This document shows positions 1-9,480 of a DNA stretch of 64,000 nt, in pieces. The translations under genes and the position numbers were made by a program. Position 1 is the first letter of the stretch. Every line of letters starts with the position of its first letter. The notes under the pieces were generated by a model. The model worked only from the letters and a program-made list of their open reading frames with translations, searched no databases and was not told where the DNA came from. Source of the DNA: Zhenhengia yiwuensis (GTDB lineage Bacteria; Bacillota; Clostridia; Lachnospirales; Cellulosilyticaceae); the NCBI RefSeq assembly GCF_014384995.1, contig NZ_JACRSY010000004.1, positions 112,082 through 176,081 of the forward strand, given 5' to 3'.

Positions 1-28
1 AGCGTTACCTTTCAACACCATTATTTAG

Positions 29-57
29 TTGACAAGGTGAATACCTTTTACTATACT
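29..57 (+). promoter_or_regulatory. SigA-type promoter for the HAD hydrolase gene
   Basis: TTGACA at 29-34 and TATACT at 52-57 are separated by 17 bases, close to the vegetative consensus. The HAD gene starts 30 bases further on, behind an AAGGAGG ribosome binding site. Confidence 0.75.
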
Positions 58-87
58 AATTCCTAATAATCAGAAGGAGGTAGAGAC

Positions 88-828
88 ATGAAAACGATAG
101 CAGCATTTTTTGATATTGATGGAACAATTTATAGAGAAGGACTTATTACAGAAGTCTTTAAGAAGATGGTTAAATATGAGCTGATAGATCCAAGTAAATG
201 GGATAGTGAAGTAAGGCCAGCTTTCTTAAATTGGGATAAAAGACAAGGAGACTACGATACGTATCTACTTAAAATGGTAGATGTATATATAGAGGCTGTT
301 AAAGGAATATCTCCTGATCATATGGAATATGTAGCAAAAAAGGTCATTGATCAAAAGGGAGATCGTGTTTATACTTTCACGAGAGACCGTATTAACTGGC
401 ATAAGCAAAATGCTCACAAAGTGATTGCTATATCTGGTTCACCAATTGAGCTTGTAAGAGAGATGTCTAATAAATATGGTATGGATGATTTTAGAGGTAC
501 CATTTATGAAGTAGGAGATAAAGGCACTTATAGTGGGAATGTTATACCGATGTGGGATGCAGTAAGTAAACGAAAATCTATTTTAGAAATGGTAGAAAAG
601 TATAATATTGATTTAGAAGAAAGTTATGCTTATGGAGATACTGCAGGGGATATGACTATGTTGAAGATGGTAGGGCATCCTTTTGCTATTAATCCAACAA
701 AAGAATTACTCTCTAAAATCTTAGAAGATGAGGACTTAAAAAAGAAGATCACAATCATTGTAGAGCGTAAAGATGTTACTTACCGTATGAATGTAGATTG
801 TATAGATACTATTAATAGCATATACTAA
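88..828 (+). CDS. HAD-superfamily hydrolase, subfamily IB (phosphoserine-phosphatase-like)
   Basis: This is a 246-residue cytosolic phosphatase-like protein. The N-terminus carries the HAD motif I DIDGT (Asp9 nucleophile, Asp11 acid/base). A motif II serine lies in ISGSP near residue 115, and motif III is GDTAGD near residue 183. The helical insert between motifs I and II fits the PSP-like IB subfamily. Family members hydrolyse small phosphomonoesters; the substrate cannot be told from sequence. The start is fixed by AGAAGGAGG 7 bases upstream. The gene appears monocistronic, with its own promoter and a gap of over 200 bases before the next gene. Confidence 0.85.
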   Translation: MKTIAAFFDIDGTIYREGLITEVFKKMVKYELIDPSKWDSEVRPAFLNWDKRQGDYDTYLLKMVDVYIEAVKGISPDHMEYVAKKVIDQKGDRVYTFTRDRINWHKQNAHKVIAISGSPIELVREMSNKYGMDDFRGTIYEVGDKGTYSGNVIPMWDAVSKRKSILEMVEKYNIDLEESYAYGDTAGDMTMLKMVGHPFAINPTKELLSKILEDEDLKKKITIIVERKDVTYRMNVDCIDTINSIY

Positions 829-1003
829 AGGTAAAATATAATGAAGTGTGATACAATGTGCAGGAAGGGCAAGCTTTTTATGAGGTATAACAAAAGTCAT
901 TATGTGTGGGAATGTAAATGGTGAAAATACTAAGCTAGATTTGAAAGGGCCAAATGTTCTTCAGTAAAATGTATTGAATTCATTTCTGTTAAGATTATTT
1001 AAC

Positions 1004-1032
1004 TTGACAGAAGACCCTTAATGTGTAAAAAT
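1004..1032 (+). promoter_or_regulatory. Possible promoter for the 1063 gene
   Basis: A perfect TTGACA at 1004-1009 is followed 16-17 bases later by a poor A-rich -10 (around 1026-1032). Only the -35 box is convincing. The rest of 829-1062 shows no coding signal. Confidence 0.4.
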
Positions 1033-1062
1033 AAAACATCTTTACTAGTGGGAGGGAAATGA

Positions 1063-1476
1063 ATGAAAGCATTAGAATATTATAGAGAAATCCTTGAAAA
1101 AGCGGGTGTTACATTACCACAAGGTGTTGTAAAGAATGAAGAACATTATTTTTCTAAACTTTATATTGCTAGAGTACTTAGAGATTTAGAATATAATAAA
1201 GAAGCCTACGAAATAATGCGTGCTATGTATGAAGTGAATGAAGTGCGTTTTGACAAAACACTTTATGCAAGTCATGAAGATTATATTGAAGAAAAAGTAA
1301 AGTTCTTTGTAGAGCTTGCTAAGTTAAGCTATATTGTAACAGAGGAGCCAGCTCAGAGTATCCCTTATTTAGATGAGGCACTTATTAGATTAGATAGTGA
1401 AGAAAGTTCTTATCCATATATTAGCAAAACAGAAATAGAAAAATTGAAACAAGAGTATATCAACCTAGTAGGCTAA
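1063..1476 (+). CDS. Hypothetical helical protein, TPR-like
   Basis: This is a 137-residue protein of unknown function. It is predicted to be soluble and almost wholly alpha-helical, with no signal peptide or membrane segment. Alternating helices with A/Y/L spacing (for example around YIARVLRDLEYNKEAYEIM, residues 33-52) resemble tetratricopeptide-type repeats, but no full TPR consensus is visible. GGGAGGG precedes the ATG at good spacing and a terminator follows at once, so this is a real single-gene unit. I cannot assign a role. Confidence 0.7.
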   Translation: MKALEYYREILEKAGVTLPQGVVKNEEHYFSKLYIARVLRDLEYNKEAYEIMRAMYEVNEVRFDKTLYASHEDYIEEKVKFFVELAKLSYIVTEEPAQSIPYLDEALIRLDSEESSYPYISKTEIEKLKQEYINLVG

Positions 1477-1497
1477 ATAACCGCTAGGTTATTTTTT
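1475..1497 (+). terminator. Rho-independent terminator
   Basis: An 8-bp stem AAATAACC/GGTTATTT with a GCTA loop runs into a T-rich stretch directly after the stop codon of the 1063 gene. Confidence 0.7.
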
Positions 1498-1596
1498 GTT
1501 TTGAGAAGAATCCCTAGCGGAAAAATATGGAGATGGCTATTTTCTGACTATAAGGATGATATAATAGAAGAAAAAAGATAGGAGAAGGAGGGGCCT

Positions 1597-4500
1597 ATGG
1601 CATTATTTATACTAGGCACAGCTAAAAGTGGTAAAACGACAGCCTGTTATAAACAATTACAGGAAGAGCTAGCCAAAGAAGCTTATCATAATTTGATTAT
1701 GCTTGTGCCTGAACAGTTTAACTTACAGGTTCAAGTAGAGCTAGCCAAGCTTCTAAAACCAGGATTATTAAGAACGGAAGTTATGAGTTTTAGAAACCTA
1801 GCTAAACGTGTTTTAAAAGAAGTGGGTGGCATAAAAGAGCCTGTTATCGATGATTTAGAACGTGTCATGATTTTAAAAAAACTATTAGAACAGCATAAGA
1901 GTGAGCTTGTTTACTATAAAACAACCTATGGCAGTGAAGGGTTTGTAGATGGTATTAATAGACTGATTACTTTATTTGAACAAAATGAAATAGATAAACC
2001 TTTCTTAGATGCATTAGAGCAAGATGAAAAGAGCAGTGCAGTTTTTAAAAGCAAATTACAAGATATTACAGCTATTAATGAATGGTTCCATACTTATATT
2101 GCCGAACGTTTTGTGACTGTAGAAAAAACAATGGAGCGCCTTGCAGGTGCTGTGCATAAAAGTGACTACCTCAAAGATTCAATTGTATGGATAGATGGGT
2201 TCTACGGTTTTACAGCAGTGCAGATGAAGATTATTGAAGAAATGATGCATAAGGTAAGTCAAGTTATTATTACACTTCCAATTGATCGTCACTATACAAT
2301 GAATGAATACATTTATCCTAATAATCCTTTCTATGATAGCATTAAAAATTATCAGAGCCTTATGGCAAGATGTGAACAAGGTAATATACCTTATGAGACA
2401 ATGGTAATGAAGGCTGATAACAAGGATAAGGATGCACTGGCTTACTTAAGCGAGAACTATCTAAAGCCTTATGTTAAACCATTTGACAATGAACAAGATG
2501 CTATTAGGATTATGAGTTTTCCTTCAAAGGATGAGGAAGTGACACAGCTTGCCTGTGAAATCGTAAGACTTATACGTGATGAAGATTATCGTTATCATGA
2601 TATAGCAGTACTTGTAGGGGATATGGGGCAGTATAAATCTTCTCTTGTAAGTACTTTTAAAGAATATGATATTCCGGTTTTTATGGATGATAAGAAGAGT
2701 ATTCATACCAATGGCCTAGTAGCTATTATCGATGCAGCTTTAGAGGTTATTACAACAGGCTGGACTTATAAAAGTATTATGAGCTTTTTGCGCTTTAATC
2801 GATTAGATTTGACCATAGATGAAATAGATACTTTAGAAAACTACTTATTAGAACATGGTATCCAAGGTAAGAAAAAATGGGATGCTACATGGGAGAGAGA
2901 AAGCAAAAGTATACCACTTGAAGTGATCCAAGCTATTAAAGAAAAGGTACAGGTGCCTCTTCTTAGTTTAGAGGAAGCTTTAAAAAGTGCTAAAGATGCT
3001 AGTGGTAAAATCAAAATTAGGGAGGCTAGCATAGCTGTTTATAATTTCTTAGAGAGTATTCATGCCTATGAAACAACTCAGCAGCATATTGCTTACTATA
3101 AGCAAGTAGGAGAGCTAAGCCTAGAACTTGAAAATACCCAGATATGGGGACAGGTTGTGGATACTTTGGAAAGATTAGTAGACCTACTTGGGGAAGAATC
3201 TGTCTCTATTAAAGTCTTTAAAAATATTTTAAAGACAAGTTTTGGTTATATTGAGATAGGTATTATCCCACCTTCAAAAGACCAAGTGATTGTAGGAAAT
3301 ATTGATAGAAGCCGTATTCCTCAAGTCAAAGCACTCTTTATTCTAGGTGTGAATGAAGGGGTTATTCCAAAGATAGATGAGAGTATGCCACTCTTTTCAG
3401 ATATGGACAAGCTGACTCTTATGCAGCTTTGCGAAAAGGCAGATGAGAAAAGGTCAAGGTTATATGATGTTGTGGTGCATAATCCTTTATATATGGGGCA
3501 GTTCCTCGTTTATTATGCCTTTACAAGAGCAAGAGAAAAACTTTATGTGAGCACTATTCAAGCTGATGAAAATGGTAAGGCCCTTAGACCTTCTATTGTA
3601 TTTTATAAATTACGTAAGCTCTTTGGAGAAATACCTTTTGAATGTGACCAGTTAGATGCGCTTCAGGCAGCTAAGCCAGCATTAGGTTATGTAGGTTGGC
3701 AACTTCGTAAATACCTAGATGGGCAAGGAGAAGAAGGTCCATGGCAGGATGCTATGAGTTGGTTTATGACCTCTAATGAGTGGAAGGAACGTATAAGACA
3801 CCTTGCTTCTTATATGGCTTATACGAATCAGCAGGAATATCTAAGTGAAGAAAATGCTAAGAGTCTATATCCAGAGGGCCTTGTAACAAATATTTCACAG
3901 TTGGAGCTTTACCGTAATTGTCCATGCTGCTACTTTATACGTTATGGACTGAAAGCATCTGAACGTAAAGTACTTCAGTGGAATGCAGCCGATATAGGAA
4001 CACTTTTCCATAGCACACTTGAGCGTTATCCAAAAGAACTGGCTAAGTGTAAGGCAACATGGGTTACTGCTACATCAGAGCAGCAGGATCAATGTATAGA
4101 AGAAGCACTGCGTTACAGTGCGGCTAAGCTTAGTCAGAATGCTAAACAGGATGGGCGTTTTGCTTATACTTTAAAGAAGGCACGTAAAATGACTAAACGT
4201 GCTATAGGTGCTTTAACCTATCAGCTTAAAGCAGGAGAATTTGAGCCAGAAGCATATGAAGTAAGCTTTGGTAGTGAGCAGATGCCACCTATTGAGATTG
4301 TTCTAGATAACGAGCATACTATTTTCTTAAAAGGACAGATTGATAGAGTAGATGTCTATACAAAGGACGGAGAAGGAAAATACATTAAAGTATTAGATTA
4401 TAAGTCAGGTAATAAAAACTTTAGCTTACTAGAGCTTTATCATGGACTTCAACTGCAGCTTTTACTTTACTTAGATGCATATCTTCGTCTTAATGAAAAG

Positions 4501-5013
4501 AATAAAGCGGCTGGGATGTTTTACTTCCATATTGATACACGTACTGTTAAGTATGAAACTGGTATGGAGCTTAGTGAGGCACTTACAAAACAGCTTAAAC
4601 AGTATAAGTTATCAGGACTTGCTGTAGATGATGTAGATATACTAGATAAGATGGAAAGTGGTGTGAAAGGTGAAATCCTACCAGCAAAAGCTAAGAAAGA
4701 TGGTACATTAGGCAGTGGGGCTAGCGTAGCAAGTGAGGCGCAGTTTAGGCAACTTATTGAGTATATGCATGATTTAATACGTGGTTTAGGTAAGGATATG
4801 CTAGCTGGCAAAATCAGTGCCAAGCCGTGCAAACTAAAAGAAAAAGATGCTTGTGCATTTTGTAAGTATCACACCATATGCCAGTTTGATACAACCAATA
4901 AAGATAATACCTATGAGCAGCTTAGTCCATTAGGTAATAAAGAGATTTGGGAGGAACTTGCGAAAGGAGGAGAGGAACATGCCATGGACACCCATGCAAC
5001 AGGCAGCAATTGA
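1597..5013 (+). CDS. addB: ATP-dependent nuclease subunit B (AddB)
   Basis: This is a 1138-residue subunit of the AddAB helicase-nuclease, which resects double-strand DNA ends for RecA loading (the Firmicute counterpart of RecBCD). A Walker A motif GTAKSGKT sits at residues 7-14. The C-terminal RecB-like nuclease domain shows GTLFHSTLERY, DYKSG and QLLLYL signatures. The four iron-sulfur cysteines typical of AddB are present: Cys775 (in NCPCC) and Cys1086, Cys1089 and Cys1095 (C-x2-C-x5-C). The 4Fe-4S cluster is known to staple this domain in the family. AGAAGGAGG lies upstream of the ATG. The 3' end overlaps addA by 35 bases, which suggests coupled translation. Confidence 0.97.
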   Translation: MALFILGTAKSGKTTACYKQLQEELAKEAYHNLIMLVPEQFNLQVQVELAKLLKPGLLRTEVMSFRNLAKRVLKEVGGIKEPVIDDLERVMILKKLLEQHKSELVYYKTTYGSEGFVDGINRLITLFEQNEIDKPFLDALEQDEKSSAVFKSKLQDITAINEWFHTYIAERFVTVEKTMERLAGAVHKSDYLKDSIVWIDGFYGFTAVQMKIIEEMMHKVSQVIITLPIDRHYTMNEYIYPNNPFYDSIKNYQSLMARCEQGNIPYETMVMKADNKDKDALAYLSENYLKPYVKPFDNEQDAIRIMSFPSKDEEVTQLACEIVRLIRDEDYRYHDIAVLVGDMGQYKSSLVSTFKEYDIPVFMDDKKSIHTNGLVAIIDAALEVITTGWTYKSIMSFLRFNRLDLTIDEIDTLENYLLEHGIQGKKKWDATWERESKSIPLEVIQAIKEKVQVPLLSLEEALKSAKDASGKIKIREASIAVYNFLESIHAYETTQQHIAYYKQVGELSLELENTQIWGQVVDTLERLVDLLGEESVSIKVFKNILKTSFGYIEIGIIPPSKDQVIVGNIDRSRIPQVKALFILGVNEGVIPKIDESMPLFSDMDKLTLMQLCEKADEKRSRLYDVVVHNPLYMGQFLVYYAFTRAREKLYVSTIQADENGKALRPSIVFYKLRKLFGEIPFECDQLDALQAAKPALGYVGWQLRKYLDGQGEEGPWQDAMSWFMTSNEWKERIRHLASYMAYTNQQEYLSEENAKSLYPEGLVTNISQLELYRNCPCCYFIRYGLKASERKVLQWNAADIGTLFHSTLERYPKELAKCKATWVTATSEQQDQCIEEALRYSAAKLSQNAKQDGRFAYTLKKARKMTKRAIGALTYQLKAGEFEPEAYEVSFGSEQMPPIEIVLDNEHTIFLKGQIDRVDVYTKDGEGKYIKVLDYKSGNKNFSLLELYHGLQLQLLLYLDAYLRLNEKNKAAGMFYFHIDTRTVKYETGMELSEALTKQLKQYKLSGLAVDDVDILDKMESGVKGEILPAKAKKDGTLGSGASVASEAQFRQLIEYMHDLIRGLGKDMLAGKISAKPCKLKEKDACAFCKYHTICQFDTTNKDNTYEQLSPLGNKEIWEELAKGGEEHAMDTHATGSN

Positions 5014-8000
5014 TAAACGACATGCTAATATTTTAGTTTCGGCAGCAGCAGGTTCTGGAAAGACAGCTGTTTTAACAGAACGTGTCTTTAACCGTATTGT
5101 AGGCAATGAAACGGAAGAGGGGATAGATATTGATCGCTTCTTAATTGTTACCTTTACAAGTGCTGCAGCACATGAAATGAAAGAACGTATTGCAGATAAA
5201 ATCAGTAAAGCTATTGAAGCTTTGCAAGTTGAAGAAGCTACTGAAAAGATTATAGAGAAGACAGCTTATTTAGAAAGGCAACTTACACTTCTTGCTAAGG
5301 CCTCTATTTCTACCATTCACTCTTTCTGTTTGAAATGTATTAAGAACTATTTTACCTATTTAGAGATAGACCCTAACATTAAAGTAGGTAATGAATCTGA
5401 ATTACAGGTTATGAAACTAGATATTTTAGAAGAGATGTTAGAAGAAGCTTTTGATGCAGAAGATAACAGTGACTTTATGGAACTTGCAGAAACTTATGGA
5501 AGCATCCGCGGGCTAGAGCCTCTTATGGAACTTATTTTAGATCTTCATACCTTTTCAAAGAGTACAATTTTCCCTAATGAATGGCTAGAGGAAAAGAGTA
5601 AATTAGAAGGTGATGTGTGGAAGCAGGAGCTTCTAGAAGATATTTTTGAAAATCTAAAGGATCTTACAAAAGTCTATGACGAGGCGCTCAAAGTCACATG
5701 TCAGACAGCAGGACCGGCCTTATATGAGCCTACACTGAGAGGGGACCTAGAGCAAATTCAGACTGTATTAGAACTGCCAAGAGAAAATATGAAAGATATT
5801 GTAGATCATATCTATGGTATTAATTTTGGAAGGCTACCAAGTAAGAAGCAAGAGTGTGAGGAAACACTTAAAGAAAGGGTTAAAGCCTATAGAGAGCTTG
5901 CTAAAGATGTAGTAAAGAGTGCTCAGGGGGTGGCTAAACTTTTAAGTGATCCTTATTTAGAAGATAAAACTAAGCAGGCAAGTGGGCTTATGCAGACACT
6001 GGTAAAATGGGTCAAAGAGTTTGATATACGCTTTAGTGAAGCTAAGAAGGATAAAGGTCTTGTAGATTATAATGATTTAGAGCATATGTGTCTTAAGCTT
6101 TTTGTTAGACAAGAAGTAGATGAAACAGGTCATAAAGTAATGGCTTATACAGAAGTAGCAAAGGAACTTGCAGATTTCTACGAGGAAATTTACATTGATG
6201 AGTATCAAGATAGTAATGCTGTTCAGGAAACCATATTAGGTTCTATAGCTCTTGCTAAGGAAGATGGACCTACACGCTTTATGGTAGGAGATATGAAACA
6301 AAGTATTTACAGATTCCGCCTTGCTAACCCACTTATTTTTGCGGAGAAGTATCATTCTTTTAATAAGTATGAGGTAGAGGGTGCCCATAAAGATGTATGT
6401 ATTGACTTGTCTCAAAATTTTAGAAGTCGTAATAATATTTTAGAAGCTACGAATGACTTGTTTAGTCAAATTATGAGTGAGCGTGTTGGAGAGCTGGAGT
6501 ATGATGAGGATGCTAAGCTTAAGGTGGGTAATCTTTACGATAGTGGAGATGCACAGGATTATACCAGTGAGGTAGCAGGTGCGGTAGAACTATATTTAGT
6601 AGAAACAGGAAATGCTACAAAAGAAGTGGGTACAGAAAGTGAAGAGCTAGCAGGGGAAGCAAACATTCAAGAACTTAAAAATATTGAACTTGAAGCTCTA
6701 ATGGTAGCTAAGAAAATAGGAACTCTTCTAAGGGGAGAAGGCAATCCTCAGGTAGTCTATGATAAGGATTTGGATAAATATCGTAAGGTGGAGCCTAAAG
6801 ATATTGTTATCCTACTACGCTCAGTGCAGGATAAAGCTAACTTATTTGAAGAGGCTCTTTTGAGAGAGGGAATAGATGCTTATGCAGATGTAAGTAGCAA
6901 CTTTTTTGGTGCGATGGAAGTTCAGATTATGCTAAGTCTTCTTCAGATTATTGATAATCCTAAGCAGGATATTCCCCTTTTGACAGTACTACGTTCGCCT
7001 ATAGTAGGGTTAGATTTTGATGAGATTCTTGCCATTAGAAAGTTTGAAGAAGAGGTAGATTTTTATACAGCAATGTGTCATTATAGTGAGACAGGAGCAG
7101 GTTCTAAAACTCTTAATGACTTTATTCTGCTTCTGAAACACTATAGAGAAGTAGCTGTACTTATGCCACTTGAAGAACTTATGGCAAGGTTATTAATTGA
7201 AACAGGATACTACCAATATGTAGGAATGCTTCCAGCAGGTGCTAAGAAAAAAGCTAACTTAAAACTTCTTAAAAAGTATGCAGAAGACTTTGAAGCAAAT
7301 AGTGGTGTTGGTCTGTTTGCTTTCTTACAGTATATAGATAGGTTGCGTACATCAGGTGCTAAAGTAGGAGAGGCTAAACTAGTAGGTGGAAGTGAGAACC
7401 TAGTAAGTATTATGACCATTCATAAGAGTAAAGGGCTGGAGTTCCCTATTGTATTTGTATGTAATGCCAACAAGCAGTTCAACAATCGAGATCTTATAAA
7501 GAATGTCCTTATGCATCATGAGCTAGGGCTAGGACCTAAGTATACAGATTTAGAAACAAACATTTTATATGAAACTTTACCATTTGAAGCTATTAAACGT
7601 AGAATTACCTCGGAAAATATTTCTGAAGAGATGCGTGTTTTATATGTAGCCTTGACAAGGGCAAAAGAAAAACTTTTTATTACAGGAACTGTGAAGGACT
7701 TAGATAAAGAAGTGCAAAAGTGGAGTCAGTTTGCCATTAGAGAAACAACAGGAATTTTACCTTTAGGTCTTAAAAAGTCTCCAAGCTATTTGAACTGGAT
7801 TGGCATGAGCCTTTTTGCTCATAGTAAGTTTGATGATTTAAGAGATAGAATGGGCATGGGGCAGTTTTATCTTTTTAAAGGTGAAGGAGATTGGGCTTTA
7901 AATGTTATACCTGCTATACAGCTTATAGAAGAGCAGCAGACCTTGGAAGAAAAGGTGGAAGCGCGTGAATTCATTTTAGATCACTGGAATGTGGATGAGG

Positions 8001-8779
8001 CCTATAGTGAGCATAAAGCATTGATTTATAACCGATTAGGGTATACGTATCCTTACATGAAAGCTACTACAATGCCTGTTAAAGTAACTGTTTCTGATCT
8101 GAAAAAGCAAGCTATGTTAGAAGTTTACGAAGAAAGTAAACATACTTTAGGTGGGGAAGATGAGCAAACAGAAGAGATTATCACAGAAAGTGAATTAAGT
8201 TATAGCTTTGATGATAAAGTTATTCCACGCTTTATGAGACAAGAGGAAAACATGCAGGCCACAGTACGTGGTACACTTATTCATAGTGTATTGGAGCAGA
8301 TAGACTTTATACAGTGCAAGAGCGCAGACCTTATTATGGCAGAACTTGACCGATTAGTAGAAACAGGTAAACTGCATGAAGAAGCAGCCCGCATAGTAGA
8401 TGTATGTAAGCTGGAGCGTATGGCGACTTCTACTATGATAGAACGTATGGAAAAGAGTAAGCATGTCTGGAAAGAAAAAGCCTTTGTGTATCTACTTCCA
8501 GCCAATGAGGTGGATGAAACATATGACTTAGAGGAAGAAATTCTATTACAAGGAGTAGTAGATACATGCTTTATAGAAGAAGAAGGACTTGTCATTATTG
8601 ATTATAAGACAGACTATGTAGATGGTAGAAAGCTTAAGGCAAGTATTGAGAAAATTAAAAGACGTTATCAAGTTCAGCTTGATTTATATGCAAGAGCATT
8701 AAGTGAGATTACAGGACTTCCAGTTAAGGAAAAATGCCTGTATCTATATCATATAGATGAATGGATCACACTTGATTAA
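4979..8779 (+). CDS. addA: ATP-dependent helicase/nuclease subunit A (AddA)
   Basis: This is a 1266-residue UvrD/Rep-type superfamily 1 helicase with a C-terminal nuclease, the motor subunit of AddAB. Visible motifs are Walker A AGSGKT (residues 24-29), motif II DEYQDS, GDMKQSIYRFR, TIHKSKGLEFP and VALTRAKEKL, then the nuclease signatures GTLIHSVLEQ, IIDYKTD and QLDLYARAL. I chose the ATG at 4979 because AAAGGAGG ends 8 bases before it; an in-frame TTG at 4958 has no such site. The start lies inside the end of addB, so the two subunits are co-translated. Confidence 0.97.
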   Translation: MPWTPMQQAAIDKRHANILVSAAAGSGKTAVLTERVFNRIVGNETEEGIDIDRFLIVTFTSAAAHEMKERIADKISKAIEALQVEEATEKIIEKTAYLERQLTLLAKASISTIHSFCLKCIKNYFTYLEIDPNIKVGNESELQVMKLDILEEMLEEAFDAEDNSDFMELAETYGSIRGLEPLMELILDLHTFSKSTIFPNEWLEEKSKLEGDVWKQELLEDIFENLKDLTKVYDEALKVTCQTAGPALYEPTLRGDLEQIQTVLELPRENMKDIVDHIYGINFGRLPSKKQECEETLKERVKAYRELAKDVVKSAQGVAKLLSDPYLEDKTKQASGLMQTLVKWVKEFDIRFSEAKKDKGLVDYNDLEHMCLKLFVRQEVDETGHKVMAYTEVAKELADFYEEIYIDEYQDSNAVQETILGSIALAKEDGPTRFMVGDMKQSIYRFRLANPLIFAEKYHSFNKYEVEGAHKDVCIDLSQNFRSRNNILEATNDLFSQIMSERVGELEYDEDAKLKVGNLYDSGDAQDYTSEVAGAVELYLVETGNATKEVGTESEELAGEANIQELKNIELEALMVAKKIGTLLRGEGNPQVVYDKDLDKYRKVEPKDIVILLRSVQDKANLFEEALLREGIDAYADVSSNFFGAMEVQIMLSLLQIIDNPKQDIPLLTVLRSPIVGLDFDEILAIRKFEEEVDFYTAMCHYSETGAGSKTLNDFILLLKHYREVAVLMPLEELMARLLIETGYYQYVGMLPAGAKKKANLKLLKKYAEDFEANSGVGLFAFLQYIDRLRTSGAKVGEAKLVGGSENLVSIMTIHKSKGLEFPIVFVCNANKQFNNRDLIKNVLMHHELGLGPKYTDLETNILYETLPFEAIKRRITSENISEEMRVLYVALTRAKEKLFITGTVKDLDKEVQKWSQFAIRETTGILPLGLKKSPSYLNWIGMSLFAHSKFDDLRDRMGMGQFYLFKGEGDWALNVIPAIQLIEEQQTLEEKVEAREFILDHWNVDEAYSEHKALIYNRLGYTYPYMKATTMPVKVTVSDLKKQAMLEVYEESKHTLGGEDEQTEEIITESELSYSFDDKVIPRFMRQEENMQATVRGTLIHSVLEQIDFIQCKSADLIMAELDRLVETGKLHEEAARIVDVCKLERMATSTMIERMEKSKHVWKEKAFVYLLPANEVDETYDLEEEILLQGVVDTCFIEEEGLVIIDYKTDYVDGRKLKASIEKIKRRYQVQLDLYARALSEITGLPVKEKCLYLYHIDEWITLD

Positions 8780-8807
8780 AACTAGAACATAGAGGATGGG
8801 ATAAAGC

Positions 8808-9422
8808 ATGATTAAATTAGAACGCGTAGATGTAATGAATCTTGAAAATGCTATTCGTGGGGCAAGAAATCCTATGAATAGTTGGCATAGGATGGACAGT
8901 GAGTATAATGAAGCTGGGGAATATATCTTAGGTAAGAATGACCTGGATTTAGGCCAAAGATTATGCAAGGCTGGAAGTGACCATAGAAAATTCTTACGTC
9001 AAATCTTTTTATCTGTAGATATTAGTGCACCAATGTACTGGTGGAAAGAGTATGATACTTATAAAGTAGGGACAATAGCTAATTCTACAAGTACAATGCA
9101 CAAAATTCATAGTAAAGTCTTTGAAAGAGAAGACTTTAGCTGTGATCATATGGATGAGTCGACACTTAAAGTGTTAGATGTCATCATTGAACAATTAGAG
9201 GCTTTAAGAGGTAATTTTAATGAAACAAAAGATAAAGTTTATTGGTATAGTATGATTCAACTTTTACCATCTAGCTATAATCAAATGCGTACATGTACTA
9301 TGACTTATGAGAACTTAAGAAATATGTACCATGCACGTAAAAATCATAAATTAGAAGAATGGCGTACATTCTGTAAGTGGGTAGAAACATTACCTTATGC
9401 AGCAGAATTTCTTATAGATTAA
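8808..9422 (+). CDS. Conserved phage-type protein of unknown function
   Basis: This 204-residue soluble protein has no signal peptide. It has a very conserved-looking middle, with SDHRKFLRQIF near residue 58 and WWKEYDTYKVGT near residue 80. Proteins with this look occur in Firmicute phages and chromosomes, usually without a named function. The HRKFLR and NSTSTMHK segments recall, weakly, the histidine/arginine-rich motif of flavin-dependent thymidylate synthases, but the canonical ThyX motif is absent, so I do not call it ThyX. It lies 28 bases after addA and ends at a strong terminator, so it is probably the third gene of the addBA transcript. Confidence 0.7.
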   Translation: MIKLERVDVMNLENAIRGARNPMNSWHRMDSEYNEAGEYILGKNDLDLGQRLCKAGSDHRKFLRQIFLSVDISAPMYWWKEYDTYKVGTIANSTSTMHKIHSKVFEREDFSCDHMDESTLKVLDVIIEQLEALRGNFNETKDKVYWYSMIQLLPSSYNQMRTCTMTYENLRNMYHARKNHKLEEWRTFCKWVETLPYAAEFLID

Positions 9423-9430
9423 TTGAAAAG

Positions 9431-9472
9431 AGAGGTGATTAAAACAAGTAAGTTTTAATCACCTCTTTTTTT
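9431..9472 (+). terminator. Strong terminator, possibly bidirectional
   Basis: A perfect 15-bp stem (9431-9445 with 9452-9466) and 6-base loop are followed by TTTTTT. It lies between the convergent 8808 gene and the minus-strand oxidoreductase gene. The reverse strand has only a short T tract. Confidence 0.9.
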
Positions 9473-9480
9473 AGGCTTAT

